Shown: positions 1 to 7,624, counted from the first letter of the stretch. The stretch: DNA of 34,113 bases from F23-B02 sp045642545 (GCA_045642545.1 JAZUJB010000056.1:1-34113), one strand, 5' to 3'. The notes: generated from the sequence alone by a model not told the origin. Numbers and translations: made by a program.

Positions 1-1
1 C

Positions 2-658
2 GACAACATCTTCAGATTTACTCAGGCAGGCTCTGAGGTTTCCGCACTGCTCGGCCGTATGCCCTCCGCAGTTGGCTACCAGCCCACCCTTGCAACCGAG
101 ATGGGCGCTCTTCAGGAGCGTATCACCTCCACCAAGGACGGTTCGGTTACATCTGTTCAGGCAATCTATGTCCCCGCAGACGACCTTACCGACCCTGCAC
201 CTGCAACCGCATTTGCTCACCTTGACGCAACTACCGTTCTGTCAAGAAGTATTTCCGAGCTGGGCATCTATCCCGCAGTTGATCCGCTGGAATCCACCTC
301 CCGTATTCTCGACCCCCTCGTTCTGGGCAAAGAGCACTACGAGACCGCACGCGCTGTTCAGGCTGTGCTTCAGAAGTACAAGGAGCTGCAGGATATTATC
401 GCAGTTCTCGGTATGGACGAACTCGGCGTTGAGGATAAGGCAATTGTTAACCGCGCACGCCGTATCCAGCGTTTCCTTTCTCAGCCCTTCCATGTTGCTG
501 AAAACTTCACCGGTCTTAGCGGTAAGTATGTAAAGATGGAGGACACCATCCGCGGCTTCCAGGCCATCCTCGGCGGCGAATGCGATGACCTGCCCGAGCA
601 GGCATTCATGATGGCAGGCACCATCGATGATGTGCTGAAAAAGCGCAATGAGATGTAA
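2..658 (+). CDS. atpD: F-type ATP synthase subunit beta (C-terminal part)
   Basis: The reading frame is open from the left edge, so only about the last 218 codons are present. The sequence contains the beta-subunit stretch DNIFRFTQAGSEVS, then GRMPSAVGYQPTLATEMG and the LSRSISELGIYPAVDPL region that follows the catalytic P-loop half of the protein (the P-loop itself lies outside the window). The family forms the catalytic sites of the F1 head and makes or hydrolyses ATP coupled to the ion flow through Fo. The C-terminal helical domain is complete and ends at TAA 656-658. atpC follows after 3 bases, the usual gene order at the end of an atp operon. Codon use is strongly biased, as expected for an abundant protein. 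Identification is secure; only the 5' end is missing. Confidence 0.98.
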   Translation, partial: DNIFRFTQAGSEVSALLGRMPSAVGYQPTLATEMGALQERITSTKDGSVTSVQAIYVPADDLTDPAPATAFAHLDATTVLSRSISELGIYPAVDPLESTSRILDPLVLGKEHYETARAVQAVLQKYKELQDIIAVLGMDELGVEDKAIVNRARRIQRFLSQPFHVAENFTGLSGKYVKMEDTIRGFQAILGGECDDLPEQAFMMAGTIDDVLKKRNEM

Positions 659-661
659 GCT

Positions 662-1075
662 ATGGAAAATAAGATTCATTTCCAGGTAACAACCGCAGAC
701 GGAGCAATCTGCGATGAAATGGTCAATTATGTTTCTGCACCGCTCGTTGACGGTGATGTAGGCATTCTTGCAGGCCACGCACCCATGATGGCAGCTCTCA
801 AGGAGGGCGTCGTCAAGTACAAGGTAGATGACGAGGAGCATTATGCTGCAATCAGCGGCGGCGTACTCAGCGTTGCGGATAACGAGCTTATTGTGCTCGC
901 AAGAAGCGCCGAAAAGGCGGAAAGCATTGACCTTGCCCGTGCTCAGTCAGCTGAAAAGCGTGCAAGAGAGCGTATCGACTCAAAGTCTGCAGAGTGGGAT
1001 ATGAAGCGAGCCGAGCTCAGCCTTCACCGCGCACTCGCCCGTGAAAAAGCTTACAGCTTCTTGAATAAGCAATAA
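662..1075 (+). CDS. atpC: F-type ATP synthase epsilon subunit
   Basis: 137 residues, normal for the family. The N-terminal beta-sandwich (about residues 1-85) shows the typical APLVDGDVGILAGHAPMMAAL motif and the ISGGVLSVADNELIVLA strand pair. The C-terminal part (about 88-135) is the predicted two-helix domain, rich in Lys/Arg/Glu/Ala. The protein belongs to the F1 central stalk, linking gamma to the c-ring and inhibiting ATP hydrolysis through its C-terminal helices. It starts 3 bases after atpD and is followed directly by a strong terminator, so it closes the atp operon. The start is the only ATG close to the atpD stop. Confidence 0.97.
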   Translation: MENKIHFQVTTADGAICDEMVNYVSAPLVDGDVGILAGHAPMMAALKEGVVKYKVDDEEHYAAISGGVLSVADNELIVLARSAEKAESIDLARAQSAEKRARERIDSKSAEWDMKRAELSLHRALAREKAYSFLNKQ

Positions 1076-1079
1076 AATA

Positions 1080-1130
1080 AAAACGGAAGTACTTGGGCGG
1101 CGCACCGCCCAAGTACTTCCGTTTTATTTT
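1080..1130. terminator. Bidirectional intrinsic terminator of atp operon and TSUP gene
   Basis: Perfect 21-bp inverted repeat (1080-1100 and 1105-1125) around the loop CGCA. Runs of A on the left and T on the right let it work in both directions. The right arm overlaps the stop codon of the minus-strand exporter gene. Confidence 0.95.
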
Positions 1131-1888
1131 GCGATTATTTCGTATAAAACCTTGATGAAGAAAATCGTCAGCACCATAATCATTACGGGCTTGACGGATT
1201 TTGCGCCGCCGCGTTCAAAATACCGCGTTCCCATATAGTTGCCTGCAAGTGAAAATAAACCCGCGGTAAGACCTATTACAAACATTACCTTTGCGTTTAC
1301 AATGAAAACTGTGAGCGCGGCAAGGTTTGTGCTGAGGTTAATCACCTTGGCAGTACCGTTTGCCGAGGTAAGACTCATATGCGCAAGGGCGGTGAGCAGT
1401 AGAATGAGAAATGTTCCCGTACCCGGCCCGTAGAAGCCGTCGTACACGCCTATAATGAGCGCAACCGCGCAGCTGATAACAGTAGTCCTCGTAAAGGAAA
1501 GCGGCTCCTTCTCGTGCACAAGAGCCTTGCTTTTGAATACATACACGGCAGTTGCCGGTAGTATTATAAGCATCAGAATTTTGAATATGTAAGCATCAAG
1601 CAAAAGCGCGAGATTTGCACCGCAGGCAGAGCCCGTCAGTGCAAAGATAACGCACAGAAGCGCCTGCTTCCACGGAATATAGCCGTCCTTAGCATATCGT
1701 GCGGTTGCCAGAGTCGTGCCCATTGCGGAGCTTAGTTTGTTTGTGCCGATTGCAAAATGCGGCGGAAAGCCCGCAATCAGATACGCAGGCAGGGAGATAA
1801 GTCCGCCGCCTCCTGCCACGGCATCAACAAAGCCCGCGAGAAATACGAGAGGGCAGACAATCAAAAACTGTACAAGTGTTATATTCAT
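1124..1888 (-). CDS. TauE/SafE (TSUP) family membrane exporter
   Basis: 254 residues, almost entirely hydrophobic, with about eight predicted membrane segments in two repeats. The first repeat carries the family signature AGFVDAVAGGGGLISLPA followed by AIGTNKLSSAMGT, and the second carries GVYDGFYGPGTGTF; these paired glycine-rich motifs are typical of the TauE/SafE family (YfcA-like). Family members move sulfite, sulfoacetate or other organic anions; the substrate here is unknown. It overlaps the upstream metallo-hydrolase gene by one base (TGATG at 1888), so the two are probably translationally coupled. Its stop codon lies inside the shared terminator. Confidence 0.9.
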   Translation of the reverse strand: MNITLVQFLIVCPLVFLAGFVDAVAGGGGLISLPAYLIAGFPPHFAIGTNKLSSAMGTTLATARYAKDGYIPWKQALLCVIFALTGSACGANLALLLDAYIFKILMLIILPATAVYVFKSKALVHEKEPLSFTRTTVISCAVALIIGVYDGFYGPGTGTFLILLLTALAHMSLTSANGTAKVINLSTNLAALTVFIVNAKVMFVIGLTAGLFSLAGNYMGTRYFERGGAKSVKPVMIMVLTIFFIKVLYEIIAK

Positions 1889-2766
1889 CAGATAGCCGTC
1901 CAGAGAAGCATATTATTTTCAAAGCTGACGCTGAGCTTACCGCTATCCTTGAGCCAGCTCAGATATGATCGGACGGTGCTGCCTACGAGCGCGTACTGCT
2001 CAAAATTCATAACAAGACCGTAGTCTGTGAATATGCGCTGCAAAACAGTCTCAAAGCTGACGGGGGAGGCGCAGATGGCAAGAATGTCGTCGGCAATCTT
2101 AAGCACCTTGCTGCGATTTATCTGTGCAAGCTCGTGTATGTCCTCGGTTGCGTCAGCGTGAGAGGGTACAAACACCTTCGCGGTGAGTTCTTCAATCTTG
2201 TCGAGCGTATCAAGATATGCTGCGACATCGTAAATAAAACCAATCTGATATTTCTCAAGCGTTGCAGGGCTCGATACACAGTCGGCGAGAAACACAACAT
2301 CATCGGGGGTGCGGAAGCCTACCATATCGAAAAAATGTCCGTGAAGCGGTATAATCTCAATCTCCTCGGGAAAATCGGGAGAGCTAACATCGCAGCAGTC
2401 AGATTCCTGCGCCATAAGGAACTTGTGACGCAAATCCTTGCAGGGATAGCCGCCGTAGAGAAATGCAGGCTCAAGAATGGGGTGGCGGGTGATATCAGCC
2501 TCAATACCGGGCGCAAAGATTTTGCAGCCGGTGTTATGCTGAAGATGCTTGTTGCCGCCCACATGGTCGGCGTTTGAGTGCGTATTCAAAATGGCCTTAA
2601 GAGTCCAGCCCTCAGCCTCAAGAATACGGCGCAGCTTGCGGCCTGCGTCCTTGTCGTTGCCGCTGTCGATGAGATACACGCCGTTATCCTCGCAGCGATA
2701 AATGCCGATTTTGGCCGGACTGTTAACATAATATGTGTTATTTGCAACCTGAACGAGCTCGTACAT
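1888..2766 (-). CDS. Metallo-beta-lactamase-fold hydrolase with variant HxNxDH motif
   Basis: 292 residues. The N-terminal half has the MBL fold: YLIDSGND strand, then NTHSNADHVGG (His63, Asp67, His68), a later LHGHFFDMVGF histidine, FLADCVSS and a PSHAD histidine near residue 200. The second His of the classical HxHxDH is Asn65. The C-terminal 80 residues look helical and winged-helix-like. An in-frame GTG three codons upstream is possible, but ATG 2766 is spaced correctly from the GAGGTG ribosome site. MBL proteins hydrolyse thioesters, lactams, phosphodiesters or oxidise persulfides. The coupling to a TSUP exporter hints at sulfur or organic-anion chemistry, which is inference only. Confidence 0.85.
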   Translation of the reverse strand: MYELVQVANNTYYVNSPAKIGIYRCEDNGVYLIDSGNDKDAGRKLRRILEAEGWTLKAILNTHSNADHVGGNKHLQHNTGCKIFAPGIEADITRHPILEPAFLYGGYPCKDLRHKFLMAQESDCCDVSSPDFPEEIEIIPLHGHFFDMVGFRTPDDVVFLADCVSSPATLEKYQIGFIYDVAAYLDTLDKIEELTAKVFVPSHADATEDIHELAQINRSKVLKIADDILAICASPVSFETVLQRIFTDYGLVMNFEQYALVGSTVRSYLSWLKDSGKLSVSFENNMLLWTAI

Positions 2767-2784
2767 TTCATTCACCTCGCTGAT

Positions 2785-2813
2785 ATTTTATCATCACAAT
2801 GTTCATTATTCAA
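2785..2813 (-). promoter_or_regulatory. Promoter of MBL-TSUP operon
   Basis: On the minus strand, TTGAAT (2808-2813), 17 bases, TAAAAT (2785-2790), a short distance upstream of the MBL start. Confidence 0.6.
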
Positions 2814-2825
2814 TAATTTTCAGCC

Positions 2826-2853
2826 TTGAAAAAACCTGGATAAGTGCTATACT
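2826..2853 (+). promoter_or_regulatory. Promoter of DUF1275 gene
   Basis: TTGAAA (2826-2831), 16 bases, extended -10 TGCTATACT (TATACT 2848-2853), about 40 bases before the ATG at 2891. Confidence 0.6.
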
Positions 2854-2890
2854 TGTCGAAGTCTGAAATTTTTCGTAATAAGGCGAGATT

Positions 2891-3538
2891 ATGAGCAACA
2901 AAAAGAGTATTGATTTTTACCGACATCTTTCGTTTGCCGCGGTTGGCGGATTTTTCGGGGCATATGCAATACTGTGCCGCTGCGGACTGCTGGCAAGCGC
3001 ACAGACAATGAATCTGCTTGAGCTGGTAATGAGTGCGCTCAGAGGCGATGCAATAGCTGTGCTGCTGCACTTCGGTGCGTTTGCACTATATGTTCTGGGG
3101 ACAATGCTGACGGTGCTGCTGCCGCACTGGCTTGGAATTAATATGCATAGAGCTGTGCCGGTGATTGATGCGATTGCCTGCGTGATTCTGTGCTTCATTC
3201 CCGCTGATGCCAATGTTCTTTTGGGATTGTACCCCATATTCTTTGCAATGAGCGTGCAGTGGAGCAGTTTTTCGGGTGCAAGGGGCTATGTCAGCTCCAC
3301 AATATTCTCAACTAACAACACCAAGCAGGCTTCGCTTGCATTTGCGGAATACATAGCCGACGGAGATAAAATGCATTTTGACAAGGTGTGGTTTTATGTG
3401 TTCACCTTGCTTGCATTCCACATAGGAGCAACGGTAAGCTTCTTTGCGGTGAAGCTAATGGGAGTTCGCGGTGCGTGGGTTAATATTTTCCTCATTGCTG
3501 TGGCATACTATATGGTGGTTTTAGAGGAAAAGTCATGA
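2891..3538 (+). CDS. YoaK/DUF1275 family membrane protein
   Basis: 215 residues with about six predicted membrane helices. The family pattern is visible: an N-terminal GGFFGAYAILCRCGLLASAQTMN segment (matching the GGF-DAY...G-ANAQTGN of the family) and, later, QWSSFSGARGYVSSTIFSTN. The family is widespread in bacteria and has no firmly assigned reaction; transport has been suggested from its topology. The gene is monocistronic, with its own promoter and a terminator hairpin beginning at the stop codon. Confidence in the family is good; confidence in any function is low. Confidence 0.85.
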   Translation: MSNKKSIDFYRHLSFAAVGGFFGAYAILCRCGLLASAQTMNLLELVMSALRGDAIAVLLHFGAFALYVLGTMLTVLLPHWLGINMHRAVPVIDAIACVILCFIPADANVLLGLYPIFFAMSVQWSSFSGARGYVSSTIFSTNNTKQASLAFAEYIADGDKMHFDKVWFYVFTLLAFHIGATVSFFAVKLMGVRGAWVNIFLIAVAYYMVVLEEKS

Positions 3539-3567
3539 GAGGGCAGTGCTTGCTCTCTCAGTTTTTT
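3536..3567 (+). terminator. Terminator of DUF1275 gene
   Basis: 10-bp stem with one G-U pair (3536-3545 / 3551-3560), loop GTGCT, followed by six T's. The stop codon TGA is the first three bases of the stem. Confidence 0.85.
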
Positions 3568-3570
3568 ATA

Positions 3571-3606
3571 TAAAAAGAAAAATCCCGCCGCAAAAGCGAC
3601 GGGATT
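3571..3606 (-). terminator. Terminator of the tRNA operon
   Basis: On the minus strand, an 11-bp stem (3596-3606 with 3581-3591, one G-U pair) around a 4-base loop, followed by TTTTTC. It lies two bases past the CCA end of tRNA-Cys. Confidence 0.85.
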
Positions 3607-3607
3607 A

Positions 3608-3682
3608 TGGAGGCGTCACCCGGATTTGAACCGGGGAATCGCGGATTTGCAGTCCGCTGCCTTACCACTTGGCTATGACGCC
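3608..3682 (-). tRNA. tRNA-Cys (GCA)
   Basis: 75 bases including an encoded CCA (3608-3610). The acceptor arms GGCGTCA and TGACGCC pair perfectly, the anticodon loop reads CTGCAAA, and the T-loop reads GTTCAAATC. It is the last gene of a four-tRNA operon. Confidence 0.96.
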
Positions 3683-3688
3683 ATATGA

Positions 3689-3714
3689 GTTTGCAGGCCC
3701 TTGAGCCTGCAAAC
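3689..3714 (-). other. Perfect hairpin between tRNA-Gly and tRNA-Cys
   Basis: 10-bp perfect inverted repeat (3689-3698 / 3705-3714) with a 6-base loop, in the 41-base spacer between two tRNAs. No T-run follows on the minus strand, so it is unlikely to be a simple terminator. A processing or spacing element is possible. Confidence 0.7.
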
Positions 3715-3723
3715 GAAGAATAT

Positions 3724-3799
3724 TGGAGCGGGCAACGAGACTCGAACTCGCTACCTCCACCTTGGCAAGGTGGCGCTCTACCGGATGAGCTATGCCCGC
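3724..3799 (-). tRNA. tRNA-Gly (GCC)
   Basis: 76 bases with encoded CCA. Acceptor GCGGGCA pairs with TGCCCGC; the anticodon loop TTGCCAA sits between CACCT-type arms; the T-loop has GTTCGAGTC. It lies three bases after tRNA-Phe in the transcript. Confidence 0.96.
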
Positions 3800-3802
3800 A
3801 AA

Positions 3803-3878
3803 TGGTGCCTCCGGTCGGAGTTGAACCAACGACACGCGGATTTTCAATCCGCTGCTCTACCTACTGAGCTACAGAGGC
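3803..3878 (-). tRNA. tRNA-Phe (GAA)
   Basis: 76 bases with encoded CCA. Acceptor GCCTCTG pairs with CGGAGGC (one T-G pair); the anticodon loop is TTGAAAA between GCGGA and TCCGC; the T-loop is GTTCAACTC. Confidence 0.96.
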
Positions 3879-3892
3879 ATACGCCGTAAAAA

Positions 3893-3969
3893 TGGTGGGA
3901 ACAATTGGACTCGAACCAATGACCCCCTGCTTGTAAGGCAGGTGCTCTAACCAGCTGAGCTATGCTCCC
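3893..3969 (-). tRNA. tRNA-Val (TAC)
   Basis: 77 bases with encoded CCA. Acceptor GGGAGCA pairs with TGTTCCC (one G-U pair); the anticodon loop is CTTACAA between CCTGC and GCAGG; the T-loop is GTTCGAGTC. It is the first gene of the operon, 17 bases after the -10 box. Confidence 0.96.
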
Positions 3970-3986
3970 TCATCAGCGGCTTGTTT

Positions 3987-4015
3987 ATTATACTAAAGCT
4001 TTACTCGATTGTCAA
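3987..4015 (-). promoter_or_regulatory. Consensus sigma-A promoter of the tRNA operon
   Basis: On the minus strand, TTGACA (4010-4015), 17-base spacer, TATAAT (3987-3992): both hexamers match consensus exactly, as expected for a stable-RNA operon. Confidence 0.92.
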
Positions 4016-4032
4016 CATCAAATTTCAATTTT

Positions 4033-4914
4033 TTATTCTTTTTTGCCCTCTTCGAGTAAGACTTTCAAATCATCGGGTGTGAAGCTGTAGATTGTATCGC
4101 AGAATTGGCAGCTTACATCAACGGTCTGACCCTCGTTAATCATGCTCTCAAGCTCGTCAGCGCCGACACCGAGAATTGCCTCGGAAACACGCTCGCGGCT
4201 GCAGTAGCAGCGGTAGCCGACCTCGTCCTCACCGACAATGTGGTAGGGAAGACCCTTTAAAACCTGCTCAAATACCGCCTCAAGTCCGTCCTCGGCAAGT
4301 ATGGTGGTCAGCTGGTCCATCATGAAGATGTTTTCCTCGAGAAGGTCAATGTACTTCTCGGGAGCGCCGGGCATAAGCTGAACGATGAAGCCGCCTGCCG
4401 CTTTTACGGATAAATCGGTGTCAATCAGAACACCGAGACCGCAGGCAGCGGGAATCTGCTCGCTTTCAAGCATATAGGAGGTGAGGTCCTCGGCAATCTC
4501 GCCCGAAACAAGCTGGGTTGAACCGATATACGGCTCCTTAAGACCTATATCGCGGCTGACGGTCAGAAGACCGTTTCTGCCGACAGCGCCGCCTACATCA
4601 AGCTTGCCGTCTGCTCGAAGGGGCAGGTCAACCGACGGGTCGGTAACATAGCCGCGCACAAAACCCTCGGAGTCAGATACTGCGATAACGCTGCCGATGG
4701 GGCCGCCGCCGTTGATGCGAATGGTAAGGCTGCCGTTTTCCTCCTTGAGAAGGTTGCCGAGCATAGATGCGCCGCAGAGAGTGCGGCCGAGTGCGGCTGC
4801 GGTTGTGGGTGTGCAGTTGTGAATTTCCTTTGCGCGCTGAACGGCATCTCTTGCCGTAACGGCGGACATTTTTACAAAGCCTTCAGCGGCTGTTGCTCTT
4901 AAAATTCTATCCAT
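4033..4914 (-). CDS. hslO: Hsp33 redox-regulated chaperone
   Basis: 293 residues when started at ATG 4914, which has GAGG eight bases upstream and begins MDRILRATAAEG, the usual family N-terminus. A TTG 51 bases upstream would overlap the previous gene and is less likely. The C-terminal redox switch is complete: Cys236-x-Cys238 (RCYCS) and Cys269-x-x-Cys272 (CQFC), which bind zinc in the reduced state and form disulfides on oxidation, activating holdase function. It is the last gene of a three-gene minus-strand operon. No clear terminator hairpin is seen; the AT-rich run 4016-4040 follows, with the tRNA promoter inside it. Confidence 0.96.
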   Translation of the reverse strand: MDRILRATAAEGFVKMSAVTARDAVQRAKEIHNCTPTTAAALGRTLCGASMLGNLLKEENGSLTIRINGGGPIGSVIAVSDSEGFVRGYVTDPSVDLPLRADGKLDVGGAVGRNGLLTVSRDIGLKEPYIGSTQLVSGEIAEDLTSYMLESEQIPAACGLGVLIDTDLSVKAAGGFIVQLMPGAPEKYIDLLEENIFMMDQLTTILAEDGLEAVFEQVLKGLPYHIVGEDEVGYRCYCSRERVSEAILGVGADELESMINEGQTVDVSCQFCDTIYSFTPDDLKVLLEEGKKE

Positions 4915-4961
4915 TTCATTATCCTCAATATATGCTGATAAAAATACTTTATGTTGCTTAA

Positions 4962-5696
4962 TCAATGCGGCAGGTTTTCTGCAACGATAAACATTCTGCC
5001 CTCATTGCCCTGCGGACAGTCGCTGCACAGACGAACATTTGCAAAGCCTGCGTCCTCAAGCAGCTTCTTCAGCCACAGCGGCTCGTGGGCATATTCGATA
5101 TGCTCTTCTGACTCACGCCGCCAGAGCTTTGCTTCCTTTGAAAAAATGTCCATGCCGTAGCAGATGCATTTTTCCTCTTCGTCAAAATCGGCGCGCCACA
5201 GGCAAAGCATGTTATCTGTTTCGTCAACGAAGATTTCACCGTCAATGCTGCGGAACCATTCGGGTGTCTTGATATCGAAAATCAGCAGACCCTCGGGGCG
5301 GATAAACAGATGCAGTCTGCGGTAGACCTCCGCAAGCTCCTCGGGAGGAATGTAATCCATACCGTCAAGCGAGCATACCGCGGCATCAACCGTTCCGTAC
5401 AGGTCAAGCTCCGAGGCCTCCTGACATAGGAACAGCGGCGGAACCTTGACTTCCGCCGCTTTGTTTGCCGCCTGCATAAGCATATCGGGGGACGCGTCGG
5501 AGGCAATAAGCTCGTAGCCGCGCTCCGCCATAAGCCATGTCAGCGTGCCTGTGCCGCAGCAGAAGTCGAGAATTGTGTGAAATTCGCCGTTTGCCGAGGC
5601 AAACTCCTGCTCGTAAAAATCAACAAAAGCATCGTAAGGTATGTCAAGCGTAAGCCTGTCATACCAAAGAGCTAAAGGACCGTATGCACAGCTCAT
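4962..5696 (-). CDS. Class I SAM-dependent methyltransferase
   Basis: 244 residues. Motif I ILDFCCGTGTLTWLMAERG and the acidic LIASDASPDML (motif II) mark a Rossmann methyltransferase of the ubiE/methyltransf_11/25 type. A CSLDGMDYI stretch lies where motif IV is expected. The N-terminus MSCAYGPLALWYDRL matches a common Clostridia family whose substrate is unknown. ATG overlaps the stop of the YerC-like gene (ATGA, 4-base overlap), showing translational coupling. The gap to hslO is 47 bases. The methyl acceptor cannot be inferred. Confidence 0.9.
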   Translation of the reverse strand: MSCAYGPLALWYDRLTLDIPYDAFVDFYEQEFASANGEFHTILDFCCGTGTLTWLMAERGYELIASDASPDMLMQAANKAAEVKVPPLFLCQEASELDLYGTVDAAVCSLDGMDYIPPEELAEVYRRLHLFIRPEGLLIFDIKTPEWFRSIDGEIFVDETDNMLCLWRADFDEEEKCICYGMDIFSKEAKLWRRESEEHIEYAHEPLWLKKLLEDAGFANVRLCSDCPQGNEGRMFIVAENLPH

Positions 5697-5995
5697 TTTT
5701 CTTCCTGCTGCTCCTTCAGACGATTGAAAACAATCTCATAGCCGTCCTTGCCGTACTGCAGGGAGCGGTTGTCGCGGCTGATGGTTGCGCTGGAAGCGCC
5801 GGTTTCGGCGAGAATATCGTTGTAAATCATGCCCTTTGAGAGGCAGACTGCGACCTGATAGCGCTGCTCCATGGCCTGAATTTCGGTAACGGTGCACAGG
5901 TCGTCAAAAAAGGCCATACACTCCTCAACGGTTTCAAGAGTGAGCATTGCCTTGTACATATCGAGATTACGGGGCTTTCTGTTAAATTTGTTCAT
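5693..5995 (-). CDS. YerC/YecD-type TrpR-like DNA-binding protein
   Basis: 100 residues, matching the small TrpR-like family. The helix-turn-helix is at about residues 57-82 (YNDILAETGASSATISRDNR, followed by LQYGKDGY), the family signature. It starts at ATG 5995 with AGGAGG ten bases upstream and heads the operon with the methyltransferase and hslO. The Bacillus homologue YerC is a regulator of unknown targets; a promoter-proximal regulator gene often controls its own operon, which is inference. Confidence 0.92.
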   Translation of the reverse strand: MNKFNRKPRNLDMYKAMLTLETVEECMAFFDDLCTVTEIQAMEQRYQVAVCLSKGMIYNDILAETGASSATISRDNRSLQYGKDGYEIVFNRLKEQQEEK

Positions 5996-6040
5996 TAATG
6001 ATAAACCTCCTGTAAACGAAAAAGCAGTAAGCTTATAGTC

Positions 6041-6069
6041 ATTTTACATCAATACTGTACAAAAGTAAA
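6041..6069 (-). promoter_or_regulatory. Promoter of the yerC-like/methyltransferase/hslO operon
   Basis: Minus strand TTTACT (6064-6069), 17 bases, TAAAAT (6041-6046). It lies in the 201-base divergent intergenic region 5996-6196, where no gene is seen. Confidence 0.55.
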
Positions 6070-6140
6070 GCGTTAATGAGTAGAAATTTAGCGTGTTAAA
6101 GAAAGACTGCGGACGCAATACTGTTTGGTTTACTTTCCTA

Positions 6141-6169
6141 TTGATAATTTGATAAAAATGTAATACAAT
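6141..6169 (+). promoter_or_regulatory. Promoter of NfeD-SPFH operon
   Basis: TTGATA (6141-6146), 17 bases, TACAAT (6164-6169), with the ribosome site GGAGGTG at 6184-6190. Confidence 0.75.
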
Positions 6170-6196
6170 GAAAGCAGAAAGATGGAGGTGAATACT

Positions 6197-6658
6197 ATGC
6201 CGATTTTTGAAGGAATGTCGATGATAACATTTTGGATTATCGCGATGGTAGTGTTCCTCGTGATAGAGGCGGCAACAGTCGGTCTTGCGTCTGTATGGTT
6301 TGCAGTCGGTGCGCTTTTTGCAATGATTGCGACTATGTTCAAGGCTCCCGTATGGCTTCAGATTGTTGTGTTCATTGTTGTTTCGTCCGCAACACTTTAT
6401 TTCACAAGACCTCTCGTGAAAAAGTATATAAACAACAAGGTTCAGCCAACAAATGCAGATATGATCATCGGCAAGGAATGCCGCGTTGTCGAGAAAATTG
6501 ACAATATTGCGGGAACGGGTGCTGTATATGTCGGCGGCAAAACATGGACTGCCAGAAGCATTACAGACGAAGCAATACCCGAAGGCGAGCTTGTAAAGGC
6601 TGAGCAGATTCAGGGTGTAAAGCTTATTGTATCCAAAGCTGCTGTAGCAGCAGAATAA
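6197..6658 (+). CDS. NfeD-like membrane protein (short form)
   Basis: 153 residues starting at ATG 6197, seven bases behind GGAGGTG; an ATG at 6182 falls inside that ribosome site and is rejected. Residues 5-75 form two or three membrane helices (IIAMVVFLVIEAATVGLASVW; QIVVFIVVSSATLYF). Residues 85-145 form the OB-fold C-terminal domain with IIGKECRVVEKIDN and GAVYVGGKTWTARS. NfeD proteins partner with SPFH proteins (for example YuaF with FloT), and the next gene, 16 bases away, is exactly such a partner. A role in organising membrane microdomains is likely. Confidence 0.93.
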   Translation: MPIFEGMSMITFWIIAMVVFLVIEAATVGLASVWFAVGALFAMIATMFKAPVWLQIVVFIVVSSATLYFTRPLVKKYINNKVQPTNADMIIGKECRVVEKIDNIAGTGAVYVGGKTWTARSITDEAIPEGELVKAEQIQGVKLIVSKAAVAAE

Positions 6659-6674
6659 TAACGGAGGAAATATT

Positions 6675-7571
6675 ATGGGAGATTTTGATTTTATTGTATG
6701 GTGTATTCTCGCGGTTTTAATCCTTATAATCATCGTGAGAAACATCCGCGTTGTTCAGCAGAGTAAGGTTATGATTATCGAGCGCCTCGGTAAGTATCAG
6801 GCAACATGGGGCACAGGCATCCACCTCAAGATTCCTTTCTTTGAGAAGGTTGCAAAGACCATCTCCCTCAAGGAGCAGGTTGCAGACTTCCCCCCTCAGC
6901 CCGTTATCACCAAGGATAATGTAACCATGCAGATTGACACGGTTATCTACTTCCAGATTACCGACCCCAAGCTGTACACCTACGGCATTGAGCATCCCAT
7001 GGTAGCAATTGAAAACCTGTCCGCAACCACCCTGCGTAACATCATCGGCGACCTCGAGCTCGACCAGTGCCTTACCAGCCGTGATATCATCAACGCAAAG
7101 ATGCGCAATATCCTCGACGAGGCAACCGACCCCTGGGGCATCAAGGTTAACCGCGTTGAGCTGAAGAACATTCTGCCGCCGAAGGAAATCCAGTCTGCAA
7201 TGGAAAAGCAGATGAAGGCAGAGCGTGAACGCCGTGAGGCAATCCTTCGCGCAGAAGGTGAAAAGCGCGCAGCAATTCTTGAGGCAGAAGGCGAAAAGGA
7301 ATCCGCAATCCTTCGCGCAGACGCAAAGAAGCAGCAGCAGATTCTCGAGGCAGAAGGTCAGGCAGAGGCAATCCTCAAGGTTCAGACCGCAACTGCAGAG
7401 GGTATCCGTCTCATCAACGAGGCAGCACCCGGCGAGGGCGTTCTTAAGATTAAGGCTCTTGAGGCATTCACCGCAGCTGCAAACGGCCAGGCAACCAAGA
7501 TTATTATCCCCAGCGAAATTCAGGGTATTGCAGGTCTTGCAGAAGGCGTTGTAGAAGCAGTTAAGAAGTAA
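6675..7571 (+). CDS. SPFH/Band 7 (stomatin/QmcA-like) membrane-scaffold protein
   Basis: 298 residues. One N-terminal membrane helix (about 7-22) precedes the SPFH domain (about 25-190) with QQSKVMIIERLGKYQATWGTG, PPQPVITKDNVTMQID and ELDQCLTSRD motifs. Residues 185-240 form an Ala/Glu/Lys/Gln-rich coiled-coil built of imperfect repeats of the type RAEGEKRAAILEAEGEKES. These proteins oligomerise into membrane cages that scaffold or restrain proteases and lipid domains. It forms an operon with the upstream NfeD gene. Codon use is strongly biased, suggesting abundance. The terminator at 7589 follows. Confidence 0.95.
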   Translation: MGDFDFIVWCILAVLILIIIVRNIRVVQQSKVMIIERLGKYQATWGTGIHLKIPFFEKVAKTISLKEQVADFPPQPVITKDNVTMQIDTVIYFQITDPKLYTYGIEHPMVAIENLSATTLRNIIGDLELDQCLTSRDIINAKMRNILDEATDPWGIKVNRVELKNILPPKEIQSAMEKQMKAERERREAILRAEGEKRAAILEAEGEKESAILRADAKKQQQILEAEGQAEAILKVQTATAEGIRLINEAAPGEGVLKIKALEAFTAAANGQATKIIIPSEIQGIAGLAEGVVEAVKK

Positions 7572-7588
7572 TAATCAACAATTAAAAG

Positions 7589-7614
7589 TCGGCGGCTTTG
7601 CCGCCGATTTTTTT
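7589..7614 (+). terminator. Terminator abutting the hexokinase ribosome site
   Basis: 8-bp perfect stem TCGGCGGC/GCCGCCGA (7589-7596 / 7600-7607), loop TTT, seven T's. The T-run ends one base before the AGGAG ribosome site of the next gene. Confidence 0.85.
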
Positions 7615-7624
7615 AGGAGTAACT

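Noticed and set aside
1888..2766. Persulfide dioxygenase (ETHE1-like) function for the MBL protein
   Set aside because: The metal motif is altered, and an oxygen-dependent enzyme is unlikely in an obligate anaerobe; only the fold is claimed.
4915..4965. Longer Hsp33 starting at TTG 4965
   Set aside because: Overlaps the upstream gene; ATG 4914 has a good ribosome site and the family N-terminus.
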